A stretch of 64,000 nt of DNA from Paenibacillus periandrae (GCF_022458865.1 NZ_JAJNMU010000021.1:1-64000); one strand, 5' to 3'. Counted from the stretch's first letter, positions 9,366 through 17,731 are shown. Made by a program: numbers and translations. The notes: a model not told the origin generated them from the sequence alone.

Positions 9366-10493
9366 ATGAAAATTACAAATGTTACATGTATCCGGGCGAA
9401 TGGTGTATTTGTCAAAATTGAGACGGATGAAGGGATTACCGGCTACGGTGAAGGTTCGAATTTTACTCCTCTAGCAGTTATAGGCATGGTGGAGGAATTA
9501 AAACCGTATATCCTCGGGGAAGATCCGCATCGTATCGAATATTTATGGCAGGCTTGCTTCCGTCGTCTATTTGCGAGAGGTGGTCCAGTGACGGGATCTG
9601 CAATTTCTGCTATCGATATGGCTTTGTGGGATATTAAGGGTAAAGCACTAAATGTGCCCGTTTATCAATTACTTGGAGGGTTAGCACGCGAAAAGGTGAG
9701 ATTATACGGACATATCATAGGTAATTCTGCGGAAGAAATAGCCGCAAATGCCAAGAGGCTTGCAGCAAAAGGAGTAACTGCTATTCGCTATCGAGGCTTT
9801 CACGATACCGACGATATGGACTTGCATGATCACAAGCGGGCGGTTAGACAGCAAATTGAATATACGGAAGCCATTCGTGCTGCGGTTGGCGACGATGTTG
9901 ACCTCATTCTTGAATGCCACGGGCGCTATGATCCTGATTTTGCTGTAATGCTTGCAGAAGGTGTTGCGAAGTTTAAACCCCTTTACATTGAAGATCCCAT
10001 TCGTCACGAAAATCCCCAAGCGTTGGTGAGGTACAGGCAGCATACGAACATCCCGTTAGCAACCGGAGAACGCGGACATAACAAGTATGATTTCCGTGAA
10101 TTTGTAGTTGACGGTCATGTCGATTATTTGCGACCCGATGTATGCTGGTGCGGCGGCATTACGGAAATAAAAAAAATTGCCGCATTTGCTGAAGTATATA
10201 ATATTAATGTTGTCCCGCACAATAATTGGGGACCACTCGGGACCTCCGCAAGTGTACACATTTCTTTGGCAATTCCTAACATTACACTGATGGAAGGATT
10301 CTGGGTTGATTCCGCAAAGCCGACGGACGTAGTAACACCATGGCCAAAAATAGTGGACGGCTATGCCTACCCGCCCGTTGGTCCTGGACTGGGAGTGGAG
10401 TTTAACGAAGAGATCGCCGCTTCCATTCCGCAAAAGCCTACAAGAGTATTGCCCAAGCTGAATGGATTTGATGGATCTGTAAGAGACTGGTAG
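9366..10493 (+). CDS. Enolase-superfamily dehydratase, D-galactonate dehydratase-like
   Basis: This 375-residue protein has the enolase capping domain and barrel. The metal ligands Glu183, Glu209 (YIEDP) and Glu235 (TGERG), together with His185 (ECHGR) and His285 (VVPHNN), match the layout of D-galactonate dehydratases, in which a His pair does acid-base chemistry. The usual first ligand Asp is Glu here, so the exact substrate may differ. An AGGAGGT ribosome site precedes the ATG. It is the last gene of the cassette and probably converts an imported acid sugar to a 2-keto-3-deoxy acid. The first superfamily member (3913) uses a Lys instead, so the two likely act on different compounds or epimers. 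Confidence 0.87.
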   Translation: MKITNVTCIRANGVFVKIETDEGITGYGEGSNFTPLAVIGMVEELKPYILGEDPHRIEYLWQACFRRLFARGGPVTGSAISAIDMALWDIKGKALNVPVYQLLGGLAREKVRLYGHIIGNSAEEIAANAKRLAAKGVTAIRYRGFHDTDDMDLHDHKRAVRQQIEYTEAIRAAVGDDVDLILECHGRYDPDFAVMLAEGVAKFKPLYIEDPIRHENPQALVRYRQHTNIPLATGERGHNKYDFREFVVDGHVDYLRPDVCWCGGITEIKKIAAFAEVYNINVVPHNNWGPLGTSASVHISLAIPNITLMEGFWVDSAKPTDVVTPWPKIVDGYAYPPVGPGLGVEFNEEIAASIPQKPTRVLPKLNGFDGSVRDW

Positions 10494-10601
10494 GGCTCTG
10501 CGGTGTCCTTTTATAATAAGTGCCTGTTTTCTTATCAGCCTGTACCCTAAATTATTTGTGCACATAAAATAATCTGGCGAAGATGTAGGGAGGTTGATTA
10601 T

Positions 10602-11342
10602 GTGAAAAAGGTTAAGTACAAGATGGGTAAATTAGGGAAACATAATTTCATGAAAAGATTTAATGCTATAAACACTTTCCTGCCTGATACTCGAATAGCC
10701 TCTAAATCTAATATAAAAACTATGATAAGATTATACGAATCACTTTATTTAAAACCTGATGAGGGTACCGGAGGTCATGGGATATATAAAATAACAAAAA
10801 CTAAAAAAGGGTATTCGTTAAGAAGTGGGACTGCCACTAGATATTTCAATTCAATTGATACTTTATATCGTTCACTTCATATATTACTCACTAAAGAAAA
10901 GTATGTAGTCCAGAAAGGGATTGATTTGCTAAAACATAACAAACGAGGATTTGATATCAGAGTCATGGTGCAAAAGAACAGAAATAATATATTGATCCCG
11001 ACAGGTATTATTGGAAGGTTAGCGAAGCCTAAAAAAATAGTAACTAATTATCATTCTGGAGGCACTCCTTTGCCAATAGACAAGTTACTCAAATCACATC
11101 TTAAAGGAGACTCTCGGATCAAATATATTAAAAATATGGAATCATTGAGTAAAAAAGCAAGTCATGTCCTTGGTAAAAGTTATAGAAGGAAGCGAGCTTT
11201 CGGTGTTGATATAGCAATTGATTCCAAACTGAAGCCATGGATTCTGGAGATTAATACTGAACCTGATATGAGTATTTTTAACACTTTGAAGAATAAAACG
11301 ATGTACAGGAGGATTCTTGGATACTCTAAAATAAAAGGATAA
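10602..11342 (+). CDS. YheC/YheD-family ATP-grasp protein (spore coat associated)
   Basis: This 246-residue protein resembles the ATP-grasp half of YheC/YheD endospore-coat-associated proteins: a KPDEGTGGHGIY nucleotide-binding loop, FDIRVMVQ in the centre, and ILEINTEPDMS near the end, where Glu and Asn bind magnesium. It is shorter than full YheC/D (about 360-450 residues) and lacks their extra N-terminal region, as many Paenibacillus paralogues do. The start is GTG at 10602 with an AGGGAGGT ribosome site; the ATG two bases earlier is followed at once by a stop. Base use is more AT-rich than in the cassette before it. The substrate ligated is unknown. Confidence 0.82.
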   Translation: MKKVKYKMGKLGKHNFMKRFNAINTFLPDTRIASKSNIKTMIRLYESLYLKPDEGTGGHGIYKITKTKKGYSLRSGTATRYFNSIDTLYRSLHILLTKEKYVVQKGIDLLKHNKRGFDIRVMVQKNRNNILIPTGIIGRLAKPKKIVTNYHSGGTPLPIDKLLKSHLKGDSRIKYIKNMESLSKKASHVLGKSYRRKRAFGVDIAIDSKLKPWILEINTEPDMSIFNTLKNKTMYRRILGYSKIKG

Positions 11343-11407
11343 CAGGTTATATTAAACAGTCCGCACGGTTGGTGAAAACCCCTTTTAGTAGACATCTAAA
11401 AAAGACT

Positions 11408-11470
11408 CTAGAGAGCAAGCTGTCGTCGGTACTCAACCGGCGTCAGCTTCTTTAGTTCTCTTTTGTGCAA
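11408..11470 (-). mobile_element. IS3-family transposase scar (OrfB C-terminus)
   Basis: About 18 codons on the - strand read KRELKKLTPVEYRRQLAL and then stop. This is the conserved end of IS3-type OrfB transposases. Nothing else of the element remains nearby, so it is a relic. It sits 18 bases from a 27-bp direct repeat (11488-11514). Confidence 0.7.
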
Positions 11471-11487
11471 ATCTAAGCTGCAATCGA

Positions 11488-11514
11488 AAATAGTCAAAAT
11501 AATTACAATTAGGT
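11488..11514 (+). repeat. 27-bp direct repeat, copy 1
   Basis: These 27 bases (starting AAATAGTCAAAATAATTACA) recur exactly at 14791-14817 in the same orientation. The two copies bracket about 3.3 kb with the YoaP remnant, intact YdcF, the broken GGDEF gene and the large secreted protein. An IS3 scar lies next to this copy. Confidence 0.75.
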
Positions 11515-11541
11515 TACTTTTCAATACACCACGGAAAACAA

Positions 11542-11834
11542 TTGTTGGAAAAGTGTAAGAAAGACGCAATGGCGCCTGGGATGGATGGTATAGTACATAT
11601 TATTGGTAAGAAAAAGCTTCCCTACCTAAGCGACAAGAACTACTTCGAACACATGGGTTTTAAGAGGTTGCGAGTAATCGAGGATTTGCATTCCACACTC
11701 ATCGTATCCAATCTAGAGAAGAAGCTCAAAAGGCTCCTACTGCTTGGACAACCTTTAGTTTGTTTTATAATGGGAGATTTGTTACACACGAAATATTAAG
11801 TCCCAACAAGTTTACAGACCTAACCAATTCTTAA
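11542..11834 (+). pseudogene. YoaP-like GNAT acetyltransferase remnant, truncated and frameshifted
   Basis: The first frame reads KDAMAPGMDGIV...KKKLPYLSDKNYFEHMGF, the end of the GNAT fold in YoaP-type N-acetyltransferases. After about 55 codons a shift is needed to reach AQKAPTAWTTFSLFYNGRF and the closing residues of the YoaP C-terminal domain, ending at TAA 11832. The acetyltransferase N-terminus and most of the linker between the domains are missing. The last 23 bases overlap the end of the oppositely oriented ydcF. It is non-functional. Confidence 0.75.
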
Positions 11835-12414
11835 GCCTTTTAAATATCTGTTTATCCTCCACTCCATTAAAACCCAATGCATTCCCTATGATTTTTGTAT
11901 ATTCGTCGAAAGTATTGTTAAGATTGCGTCTGGTTGAAAACCAATACTTGGAGCTATATTCAGTCTGTGCAGCACAGTAAGTTAGTCTGATTCCAGAGCT
12001 GCTGAAAATATGGTTAAAATTGAATTTAACTCTTCGCATATGATAATCGGATGAAACGACTAGAGCTGACTTTAAATTGTGTTCATTCATAATATTTAGT
12101 GTGTACTGCGCATTCGTATAGGTACTATTAGCCTTTGTTTCCTTTATGATGTTACTTGCAGGGACACCAAGCTTAATAATGGATTCGTAGATACCATCTT
12201 CACGAGCATTAGAAATAATAACAAGCGGCGCAAAGCCTTCCCTATACAATGAAATAGCTGCATGAATACGTTCCTGGCCGCCTCCCGTTAATACTATAAT
12301 GGCATCAGACTCGATCGGCTTATCATTAACAATTAGAAATTTCCCTAAAAAAAACAGCACAATAATCATCCCCACCACTAGTGATAACCCTATAAGCTTC
12401 CAGCTTATCTTCAT
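11812..12414 (-). CDS. YdcF-family (DUF218) membrane-anchored protein
   Basis: This 200-residue protein has one N-terminal membrane helix (residues about 6-24) and then the DUF218 fold: VLTGGGQERIHAA near residue 45, NAREDG, a KANSTYTNA segment, and SDYHMRR near 133. Family members are linked to envelope and polysaccharide metabolism (SanA and ElyC relatives); the exact reaction is unsettled. It is the intact partner of the broken copy at 421-1021. A degenerate GGDEF gene lies upstream and was duplicated with it. Confidence 0.85.
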   Translation of the reverse strand: MKISWKLIGLSLVVGMIIVLFFLGKFLIVNDKPIESDAIIVLTGGGQERIHAAISLYREGFAPLVIISNAREDGIYESIIKLGVPASNIIKETKANSTYTNAQYTLNIMNEHNLKSALVVSSDYHMRRVKFNFNHIFSSSGIRLTYCAAQTEYSSKYWFSTRRNLNNTFDEYTKIIGNALGFNGVEDKQIFKRLKNWLGL

Positions 12415-12562
12415 AATTATAATCTCCTAATAAATGGGTTAATTGTTAAGAGTATTATCTCATTGAATATTTATATATACAACTTTAGAAGAATATGCTT
12501 GGCATTGAAGCTTATGCTATATTGGAAGCTGGACATGATGAGGAACACAATTTACATAAAAT

Positions 12563-12591
12563 AGAAAAAACTATCACAGCAGGTGTGATAG
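12563..12591 (-). terminator. Rho-independent terminator of the GGDEF gene
   Basis: On the - strand CTATCACA pairs perfectly with TGTGATAG across a 5-base loop, followed by a T-run. The stem base overlaps the stop region of the GGDEF remnant. The equivalent hairpin is at 1172-1201. Confidence 0.75.
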
Positions 12592-12862
12592 CTACATAGG
12601 AACAACAAGATTTCTTCCATTAGTTTTTGCCTGATACAAGGCCTTATCTGCACGTTCGATTAGTTGGTCTAACCTTCCTGTAGAGTTGCATTGGGAATAA
12701 TGATTGCGAATTCTTCGCCTCCCAATCTTATTAGAACGTCACAATTTCACTAAGTATTTTGAACGATCTGAGACATCTTCTGCAAAACAGCATCACCAGC
12801 AGAATGCCCATAGGTATCATTAATTTTCTTAAAGTAATTGTATAAATCCATATTCGCTTAAA
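12592..12862 (-). pseudogene. GGDEF diguanylate cyclase, heavily degraded
   Basis: Pieces of a GGDEF domain follow one another in different frames: FKKINDTYGHSAGD (substrate and metal site), RLGGEEFAIIIP with the GGEEF catalytic loop, and finally DQLIERADKALYQAKTNGR before TAG at 12592. Short deletions and stops separate them, and the sensory N-terminus is missing. The intact enzyme would have made cyclic di-GMP. The decay pattern differs from that of the copy near 1.2 kb, so the two have decayed independently. Confidence 0.8.
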
Positions 12863-12875
12863 CATTGTTCCCCTT

Positions 12876-14699
12876 TTAATGAACGATAAGCGGTTCAATA
12901 AGTGAGAGAAACAATTGCAAATCCCTTTTATCGAAGCTGTACAGGTTAGCAGATTGCTTCAAGAAAACCGTGATATTGCTTACATCCAAATGGCCTGTAT
13001 TCGGAAAATAAACAGTTCTTACGGCAGCATTAACTTCCTCTTGTCTATTATTATCGGTAATTATAATGGTTGTATAATTTGTAGAGTTTTTTCCTGCCAT
13101 ATCTTTGACGCCGATGCCGATACGGGTTGCTGTATCTGGAATCGGTAGTCCCCAAGGCAAAGTGAACTGAGGCACATTTCCTTTGGGGACTTCTCCAATT
13201 AGGCTAATTGGTTGGTTGTTACTGTCTAGAAAATAGATCTGATAACTGACGAGGCTTGATTCATCATTAGCTCTGCTCCAAGTTAAGAAGCCATGCAATT
13301 TTTGGGGTTGCTCGTCCATATCGAGAAAATTCAGATTCTTAGGGAGCTTCGAACTCGGCACAGTGTTGGTATACATTTTGATAGGAAGATAAGTTGGCGC
13401 GCTCTCATTGCCGTTGTTGTCATACGAATATAGAGCAAATTGAGTGGCGCCGCTGGGTACTGGCTGCAAATTATCTAAATAATAAGATAGCTGAGAAACA
13501 AATTGGGCCGTAAATATCGTACCGATTGCTTGTTTTTTAGCACCATTAGATGTACTAAAATATAGATTATAGCCTTTGATTGCGCTTCGATCTGAGGGTA
13601 GAGTAAAACCAATCTGTCCTGAAATCGTATTCGGTGTAGATGAATATGTAAAGTCTTGATTAATAATAGGTGCAGGAAGGGTAGCCAAATAAGTAGCCGT
13701 AAGATTCGTGTCGTCTTGACGATTATCAATCACATTGACAGTGGGGTAAGAATTAAACTCTTCTCCTGCACTATTGACGCTCCCAACTAAGATACTTCCG
13801 GTGTTTATTGCAGGGAGTGAATCAAATACATATTGGTACGTCTTGTCTGCGCGTTTGGCTATAGTGTCCCAATATCTCCACGTATTGTCGCCCATTACCC
13901 AATAATAAATATTGTACCCGGCCACCAAGCTTTCGTCGTTGGCTCCGGTCCATGAAACAACAGCCTCAATAGAATTTCCGTTAGCATTGTTATCATGGAA
14001 CACTAGTGATTGAACAGAATGCAAAGTATAGCTCCACAAAGGCGTTGATCGGATATCAATCACAGCCGAGTTGCTGTCGAACAAAATAACACCGATCCGT
14101 GTTGCGCCGGAAGGTAACGAAGTTTTTGGCACCATAAACGAATAATAGTTATTGGCATCGGAATAGACGGACGCAATTACGGAACCTATGGGGTTATTCG
14201 TATTATCCAGGAACTGAAGCTTCATTTCGGAGTGAACAGGTATTGTGCCGTAGAACGACCATGATACGTTACCCTCAAACTTTGTCACATCCAATGAGTT
14301 ATTGTAAGCATTGAAGGAAGCAATCCCTTTCAAAGATACATTTGACGTGAGATTGATGGTTTGGTTAAATACTTGACCGGCGGAGAGAATTCCGGTGCTT
14401 GTCGGAGAGCTAGCGGTGTAGCCAATTAATGAAGCAGTAACCGTATAAGCTCCAACCTGCAAATTGGATAAGGAAGCCACTCCATAAGTATTCGTTTTAA
14501 CAGTTACTGGGAATGGGAGCGCGGCTGAGGTAAAAGTCACATCTGCATTGGAGAGTGGAGATCCCGAATTAGATGTAACCGTAATGTCGGCCGATGCTTT
14601 AGTTGGTGCGGCGCCATAGACAGTCGGAACGTTGCCCACCAATGTGAAGAACAGCATGAATAAAAAAATGATAGACACTAGATTCTTGATAGCTTTCAT
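12876..14699 (-). CDS. Secreted multidomain beta-sandwich protein of unknown function
   Basis: This 607-residue protein starts with a clear signal peptide (MKAIKNLVSIIFLFMLFF, cut near VYGA). Residues about 37-120 resemble a carboxypeptidase-regulatory-like/PEGA beta sandwich (ADITVTSNSGSPLSNADVTF). Three repeat units follow with the shared pattern LxFxDxxxxxxxxxxxxxxWxxANDESxVxxYxIY, reminiscent of fibronectin type III domains. There is no sortase signal, membrane anchor or catalytic motif, so it is probably a released or wall-bound adhesin-like or accessory protein. The last 50 residues (from about NNRQEEVNAAVR) do not fit the repeat. It lies inside the 27-bp-repeat-bounded segment. Confidence 0.75.
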   Translation of the reverse strand: MKAIKNLVSIIFLFMLFFTLVGNVPTVYGAAPTKASADITVTSNSGSPLSNADVTFTSAALPFPVTVKTNTYGVASLSNLQVGAYTVTASLIGYTASSPTSTGILSAGQVFNQTINLTSNVSLKGIASFNAYNNSLDVTKFEGNVSWSFYGTIPVHSEMKLQFLDNTNNPIGSVIASVYSDANNYYSFMVPKTSLPSGATRIGVILFDSNSAVIDIRSTPLWSYTLHSVQSLVFHDNNANGNSIEAVVSWTGANDESLVAGYNIYYWVMGDNTWRYWDTIAKRADKTYQYVFDSLPAINTGSILVGSVNSAGEEFNSYPTVNVIDNRQDDTNLTATYLATLPAPIINQDFTYSSTPNTISGQIGFTLPSDRSAIKGYNLYFSTSNGAKKQAIGTIFTAQFVSQLSYYLDNLQPVPSGATQFALYSYDNNGNESAPTYLPIKMYTNTVPSSKLPKNLNFLDMDEQPQKLHGFLTWSRANDESSLVSYQIYFLDSNNQPISLIGEVPKGNVPQFTLPWGLPIPDTATRIGIGVKDMAGKNSTNYTTIIITDNNRQEEVNAAVRTVYFPNTGHLDVSNITVFLKQSANLYSFDKRDLQLFLSLIEPLIVH

Positions 14700-14964
14700 G
14701 ACTTACCCCCACATCTGAAATAATATCATCATAACATAGGTCTTAAGACTTAGTCATTATCATACCGATTATTATTTTGTCGAAATTCGGAAATAGTCAA
14801 AATAATTACAATTAGGTCAGTACTACACATTTACGAGCGGTGGTTCGCACTCTATACTAAAGGCAATTCAAGTTGAACACTATTGGTATCGGTAATATCA
14901 AGCCTATCAGGAACGTGCTAAATTAAGCAGCAAATAGACTACTCTACGTAAGGAGACAACTTTA
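14700..14964. other. Intergenic region with repeat copy and degenerate coding debris
   Basis: It contains the second 27-bp repeat (14791-14817). From about 14818 to 14930 the + strand reads mostly open in one frame (for example VEHYWYR, YQAYQERAKL) but is broken by stops, suggesting another relic that I cannot name. The ribosome site of the next gene (AAGGAG, 14950-14955) closes the region. Confidence 0.5.
14791..14817 (+). repeat. 27-bp direct repeat, copy 2
   Basis: Exact copy, same orientation, of 11488-11514. Flanking bases on both sides differ between the copies, so the shared piece is just these 27 bases. Confidence 0.75.
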
Positions 14965-15633
14965 TTGAAACAGCAAGCATGCAAGCTTGACAAAGAAATA
15001 ACAAAGCAAGTAAAGCTTGATTACCTGCTTTATTTGCCAAACGGGTACGAAGAAACCAACCGTGAATGGCCGCTCATTCTCTTCCTGCATGGGCGTGGTG
15101 AGCGAGGTACGGATCTGAGCCGTCTACAACAATATGGACTCCCGAAGCTAGTCGAGGAACAAGAGGATTTTCCATTTATCGTCGTATCACCGCAATGTCC
15201 GTTATACACGACATGGGGTTTAGAAAGTGATGCTTTACTTGCACTGCTTGATGATGTGTCTGCGCGATATGCGGTGGACAGAAGCAGGATTTATTTGACG
15301 GGAATTAGCATGGGCGGCTTTGGCACGTGGAATTTAGCAACGGATGCTCCGGCAAGATTCGCTGCCATCGCCCCAATTTGCTCCACAGGACCAACGGAAA
15401 AAGTCCATATGCTGAAGGATGTTCCGGTATGGGTGTTTCATGGTGCAAAAGATACAACTGTACCCGTGCATCATGCAGAAGAAATGGTTGAGAAGCTCAA
15501 AGCATACGGTGGCAATCCGCGTCTGACGATTTATCCGGAAGCCGATCATGCTGGCTTGACACCCGTTTTCTTCAATATGGAGATTTACGACTGGTTTATG
15601 CAGCATAGGAGGAGTGTGTCGAGTTCTGAGTAG
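14965..15633 (+). CDS. Predicted alpha/beta-hydrolase (esterase/peptidase-like)
   Basis: This 222-residue cytoplasmic protein has the alpha/beta-hydrolase layout: an LHGRGERG oxyanion-hole region (about 41-48), nucleophile Ser115 in GISMGG, acid Asp163 in AKDTTVP, and His195 in EADHAG. This resembles small phospholipase/carboxylesterases and the single-domain prolyl-oligopeptidase-like hydrolases (COG4099 type). It lacks a signal peptide. The start is TTG at 14965, with AAGGAG nine bases upstream. It stands alone, with a terminator directly behind. The substrate is unknown. Confidence 0.87.
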   Translation: MKQQACKLDKEITKQVKLDYLLYLPNGYEETNREWPLILFLHGRGERGTDLSRLQQYGLPKLVEEQEDFPFIVVSPQCPLYTTWGLESDALLALLDDVSARYAVDRSRIYLTGISMGGFGTWNLATDAPARFAAIAPICSTGPTEKVHMLKDVPVWVFHGAKDTTVPVHHAEEMVEKLKAYGGNPRLTIYPEADHAGLTPVFFNMEIYDWFMQHRRSVSSSE

Positions 15634-15659
15634 GTAATTTTAAGAGAAAAGAGACTAAT

Positions 15660-15690
15660 CGGAGCGTGTTGGATACGCTCCGTTTTTTTG
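15660..15690 (+). terminator. Rho-independent terminator of the hydrolase gene
   Basis: CGGAGCGT pairs with ACGCTCCG across a 7-base loop and is followed by seven T. Confidence 0.9.
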
Positions 15691-15999
15691 TCTTTGCAGA
15701 CTGATACTTGTAAGGGGACAGGAATGGAAGATATGGTATCCGAAGCATGGGATCATGTATCTGGAACCTCTTCAATGGAAGCAAGAGAGAAATTGGATTC
15801 TAACCAGGAGACTTTAGTCAGTGACATTCAAGATGGTGTGGAACCTTGGTGCTATTTTATCTCCGGCGACTTTTACAACTCGTTTGGGTTTTCTTATCTA
15901 TTGGGTATAGTTTATTTGTTACCTACCGGTACTGATCATTGATGAGATATTCGTGTGAATCATTAATATGGTTAATTGAATGAGATGCCCTATGTTGAA
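15691..15999. other. Unassigned stretch with one weak open frame
   Basis: A frame from about 15724 (ATG, weak AGGGGA site) to 15942 could encode about 72 residues with a hydrophobic C-terminus, but I recognise nothing in it. An overlapping frame is also hydrophobic. It may be residue of a lost gene. Confidence 0.3.
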
Positions 16000-16383
16000 T
16001 TATATCTCTAGCTTTAAGTTCCTTAAATCAATAACCGCATTTAATTCCATAAGGATATCCAGACCTAAAAGTCCATTTATATGTCCTTGAGGATCAATTA
16101 CTCCGAAATCCAGCTTTAATGGTTTTAAAACTACTGATCCTAAGCTTATTCCATCTACCTGCTTTGTAAAAAAATTATGTATACTACCTCCAACTCCATA
16201 AAATGAATTCACATAGTCATCAAGCTCCGCAAATATGCCAATATCTTCAACAACATCTGGTGAAAGTATCGTCTCTGCGGCTCCAGTGTCTATAACTATG
16301 TTATCAATGACTATGGATTTTCCCCGAAAAAATATTTCCATCGATGTAAATAAAAGGCCGTTTTCAAAGGTTAGGTTGATCAT
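16000..16383 (-). CDS. Retropepsin-like aspartic protease
   Basis: This 127-residue protein carries VIDTGAAETILS, the active-site D-T-G motif of single-domain (retropepsin-type) aspartic proteases, and a later hydrophobic-hydrophobic-G (GLLGLDIL) that forms the psi-loop partner. Such proteases act as homodimers; bacterial examples are mostly uncharacterised. The start at 16383 is preferred over the longer in-frame option at 16470 because GAGGG lies just upstream of it. It overlaps the gene before it by 20 bases, a sign of tight coupling. Confidence 0.8.
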   Translation of the reverse strand: MINLTFENGLLFTSMEIFFRGKSIVIDNIVIDTGAAETILSPDVVEDIGIFAELDDYVNSFYGVGGSIHNFFTKQVDGISLGSVVLKPLKLDFGVIDPQGHINGLLGLDILMELNAVIDLRNLKLEI

Positions 16384-16624
16384 TTTGCCCTCTATATCCG
16401 AAAATTTGTTTGATTTGAATCTCGATTTTTTCATTACCCGTATGATAAACAAGCAGATCATCCTTCGCACGAACTAGCTCCCGAGTTGCTTCCTTCTCAT
16501 CATCAAAAGCTTGAATAACTGCCACATCATCCATATATCTGACTTGGTTCTCAATATGAGATTTTAGAATCTGAAGTTTCACAAACCGATTGGGATACAA
16601 CTTCCGAACTTCTTCCCATTGCAT
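16364..16624 (-). CDS. Small conserved partner of the retropepsin-like protease
   Basis: This 86-residue soluble protein starts MQWEEVRKLYP behind a strong GGGAGGG ribosome site and contains KEATRELVRAKDDLLVYHTG. Its last 20 bases overlap the protease start, so the two are one transcript. Pairing with a retropepsin-like protein suggests a substrate, regulator or adaptor, but no function is known to me. Confidence 0.7.
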   Translation of the reverse strand: MQWEEVRKLYPNRFVKLQILKSHIENQVRYMDDVAVIQAFDDEKEATRELVRAKDDLLVYHTGNEKIEIQIKQIFGYRGQNDQPNL

Positions 16625-17122
16625 GGTACAGCCCTCCCTAACAATGAATTGGTTAAATTAATAATAGCATGTAGAAAAATCAAAATACAATGATGAAGAT
16701 ATATTGCAGGAGTGATAGATCTTATCCAAATCAGTAAGTTTTTTAATCTAACATTACGTTAATTCCTTTAGTTAAGGGAAATTTTTGCCACTGCTTATCA
16801 ATACCTAGACTCAATATGATAGCTTTAGAGAACAGTGAGAGATACTCCGTTTTAATAATAGATGGACCTAAACGACTATATGAAAAAGTGGCTAGAAGAA
16901 TAGTAGTCTTATGTGAGCAAGCTAATGACTTACGGGGGCTTTGGGATCAGATTAACAAATAAATAGATATAAATAGATTTAGTATTGGCTTTATAAATAC
17001 AATATTTCTATTATAAGTAAAAAATATATAACAAGTTTAATAAAAAAATTTGAATGACCAAAAATAAATTTTATAGTGATTACAAGCTAAAAATATAGGT
17101 AAGAAAGAGAAGTTAGCAGGTT
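16625..17122. other. AT-rich intergenic region at the island edge
   Basis: About 500 bases of AT-rich DNA separate the protease pair from the zinc-ribbon gene. The only coding-like piece is the 48-codon frame at 16816-16962, listed separately. I see no tRNA, attachment site or obvious terminator. Confidence 0.5.
16816..16962 (+). pseudogene. Short coding remnant, about 48 residues, family unknown
   Basis: The frame reads as normal protein (VLIIDGPKRLYEKVARRIVV, then LCEQANDLRGLWDQINK and a stop) with good codon quality in otherwise very AT-rich DNA. There is no ribosome site before ATG 16816. It looks like the C-terminal end of a lost gene and marks a rearrangement at the island's left side. 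It could also be a small protein. Confidence 0.35.
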
Positions 17123-17575
17123 TTAATGCTTCTTTTCAAAGTGAGGGGTAAGGAAAGGAAGTACATCTAAGATTTCTTTTTTCCATTTATAGTATGTGTT
17201 GCTCGATAATTTAAGTTCGTTTAGGACTTCAGGGTTTCTCTTATCTGTTTTATAAATCAAATAGATGAGGTCGAGCATTTTTTGTGGGTAATGTTTGTTG
17301 TGGAAAAGGTGGGGTTTGTTTAGGCTGATAGAATAAGAACGGCTACAATCCAGGCAGCAGTCTCGTTTTTGTTTCTTTCCATTCCTTTTCGTATTACTAC
17401 TGCGGCATCGAGGGCAAAGGCTGCGTTTACCTGAGTTAGGATACTGTGAACTTAAGCGCTGGTCCACTTGATCAAGAAACTGCCATGCACGTTTCCGGAG
17501 TTCCCTTAAACTTCGTTCAGAGTCACAGATTTTTAAATATTTATTTGCATCCTCATGAAAATCCATCACTTTCAC
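17123..17575 (-). CDS. Zinc-ribbon protein with transposase-like DNA-binding features
   Basis: This 150-residue basic protein has a central four-cysteine zinc ribbon (CPRCRSSNTKRNGKKQKRDC, then CLDC) and a C-terminal helix-turn-helix-like part (LNELKLSSNTYYKWKKEI). The same order, ribbon then HTH, starts IS1/IS1595-type transposases, but there is no DDE catalytic domain. It is either a truncated transposase or a domesticated DNA-binding protein. It is divergent from the TIR-like gene and sits at the left edge of the defence genes. Confidence 0.6.
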   Translation of the reverse strand: MKVMDFHEDANKYLKICDSERSLRELRKRAWQFLDQVDQRLSSQYPNSGKRSLCPRCRSSNTKRNGKKQKRDCCLDCSRSYSISLNKPHLFHNKHYPQKMLDLIYLIYKTDKRNPEVLNELKLSSNTYYKWKKEILDVLPFLTPHFEKKH

Positions 17576-17731
17576 CTCGATTATTGATATGGAAATAATG
17601 TCTTTACTTCAATATTATAATAACCATATTATACTTGTGTTAAATTAGAAGAACAAGTAGAGGATGGAAAAATAATGTAGTTTCTTGTAAAATAAAGTAA
17701 CATTAGTACTTTTGGAGGGAGCCCTATTGAG

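Noticed and set aside
15724..15942. Small gene after the hydrolase terminator
   Set aside because: Weak ribosome site, no recognisable family and competing frames; reported only as an unassigned stretch.
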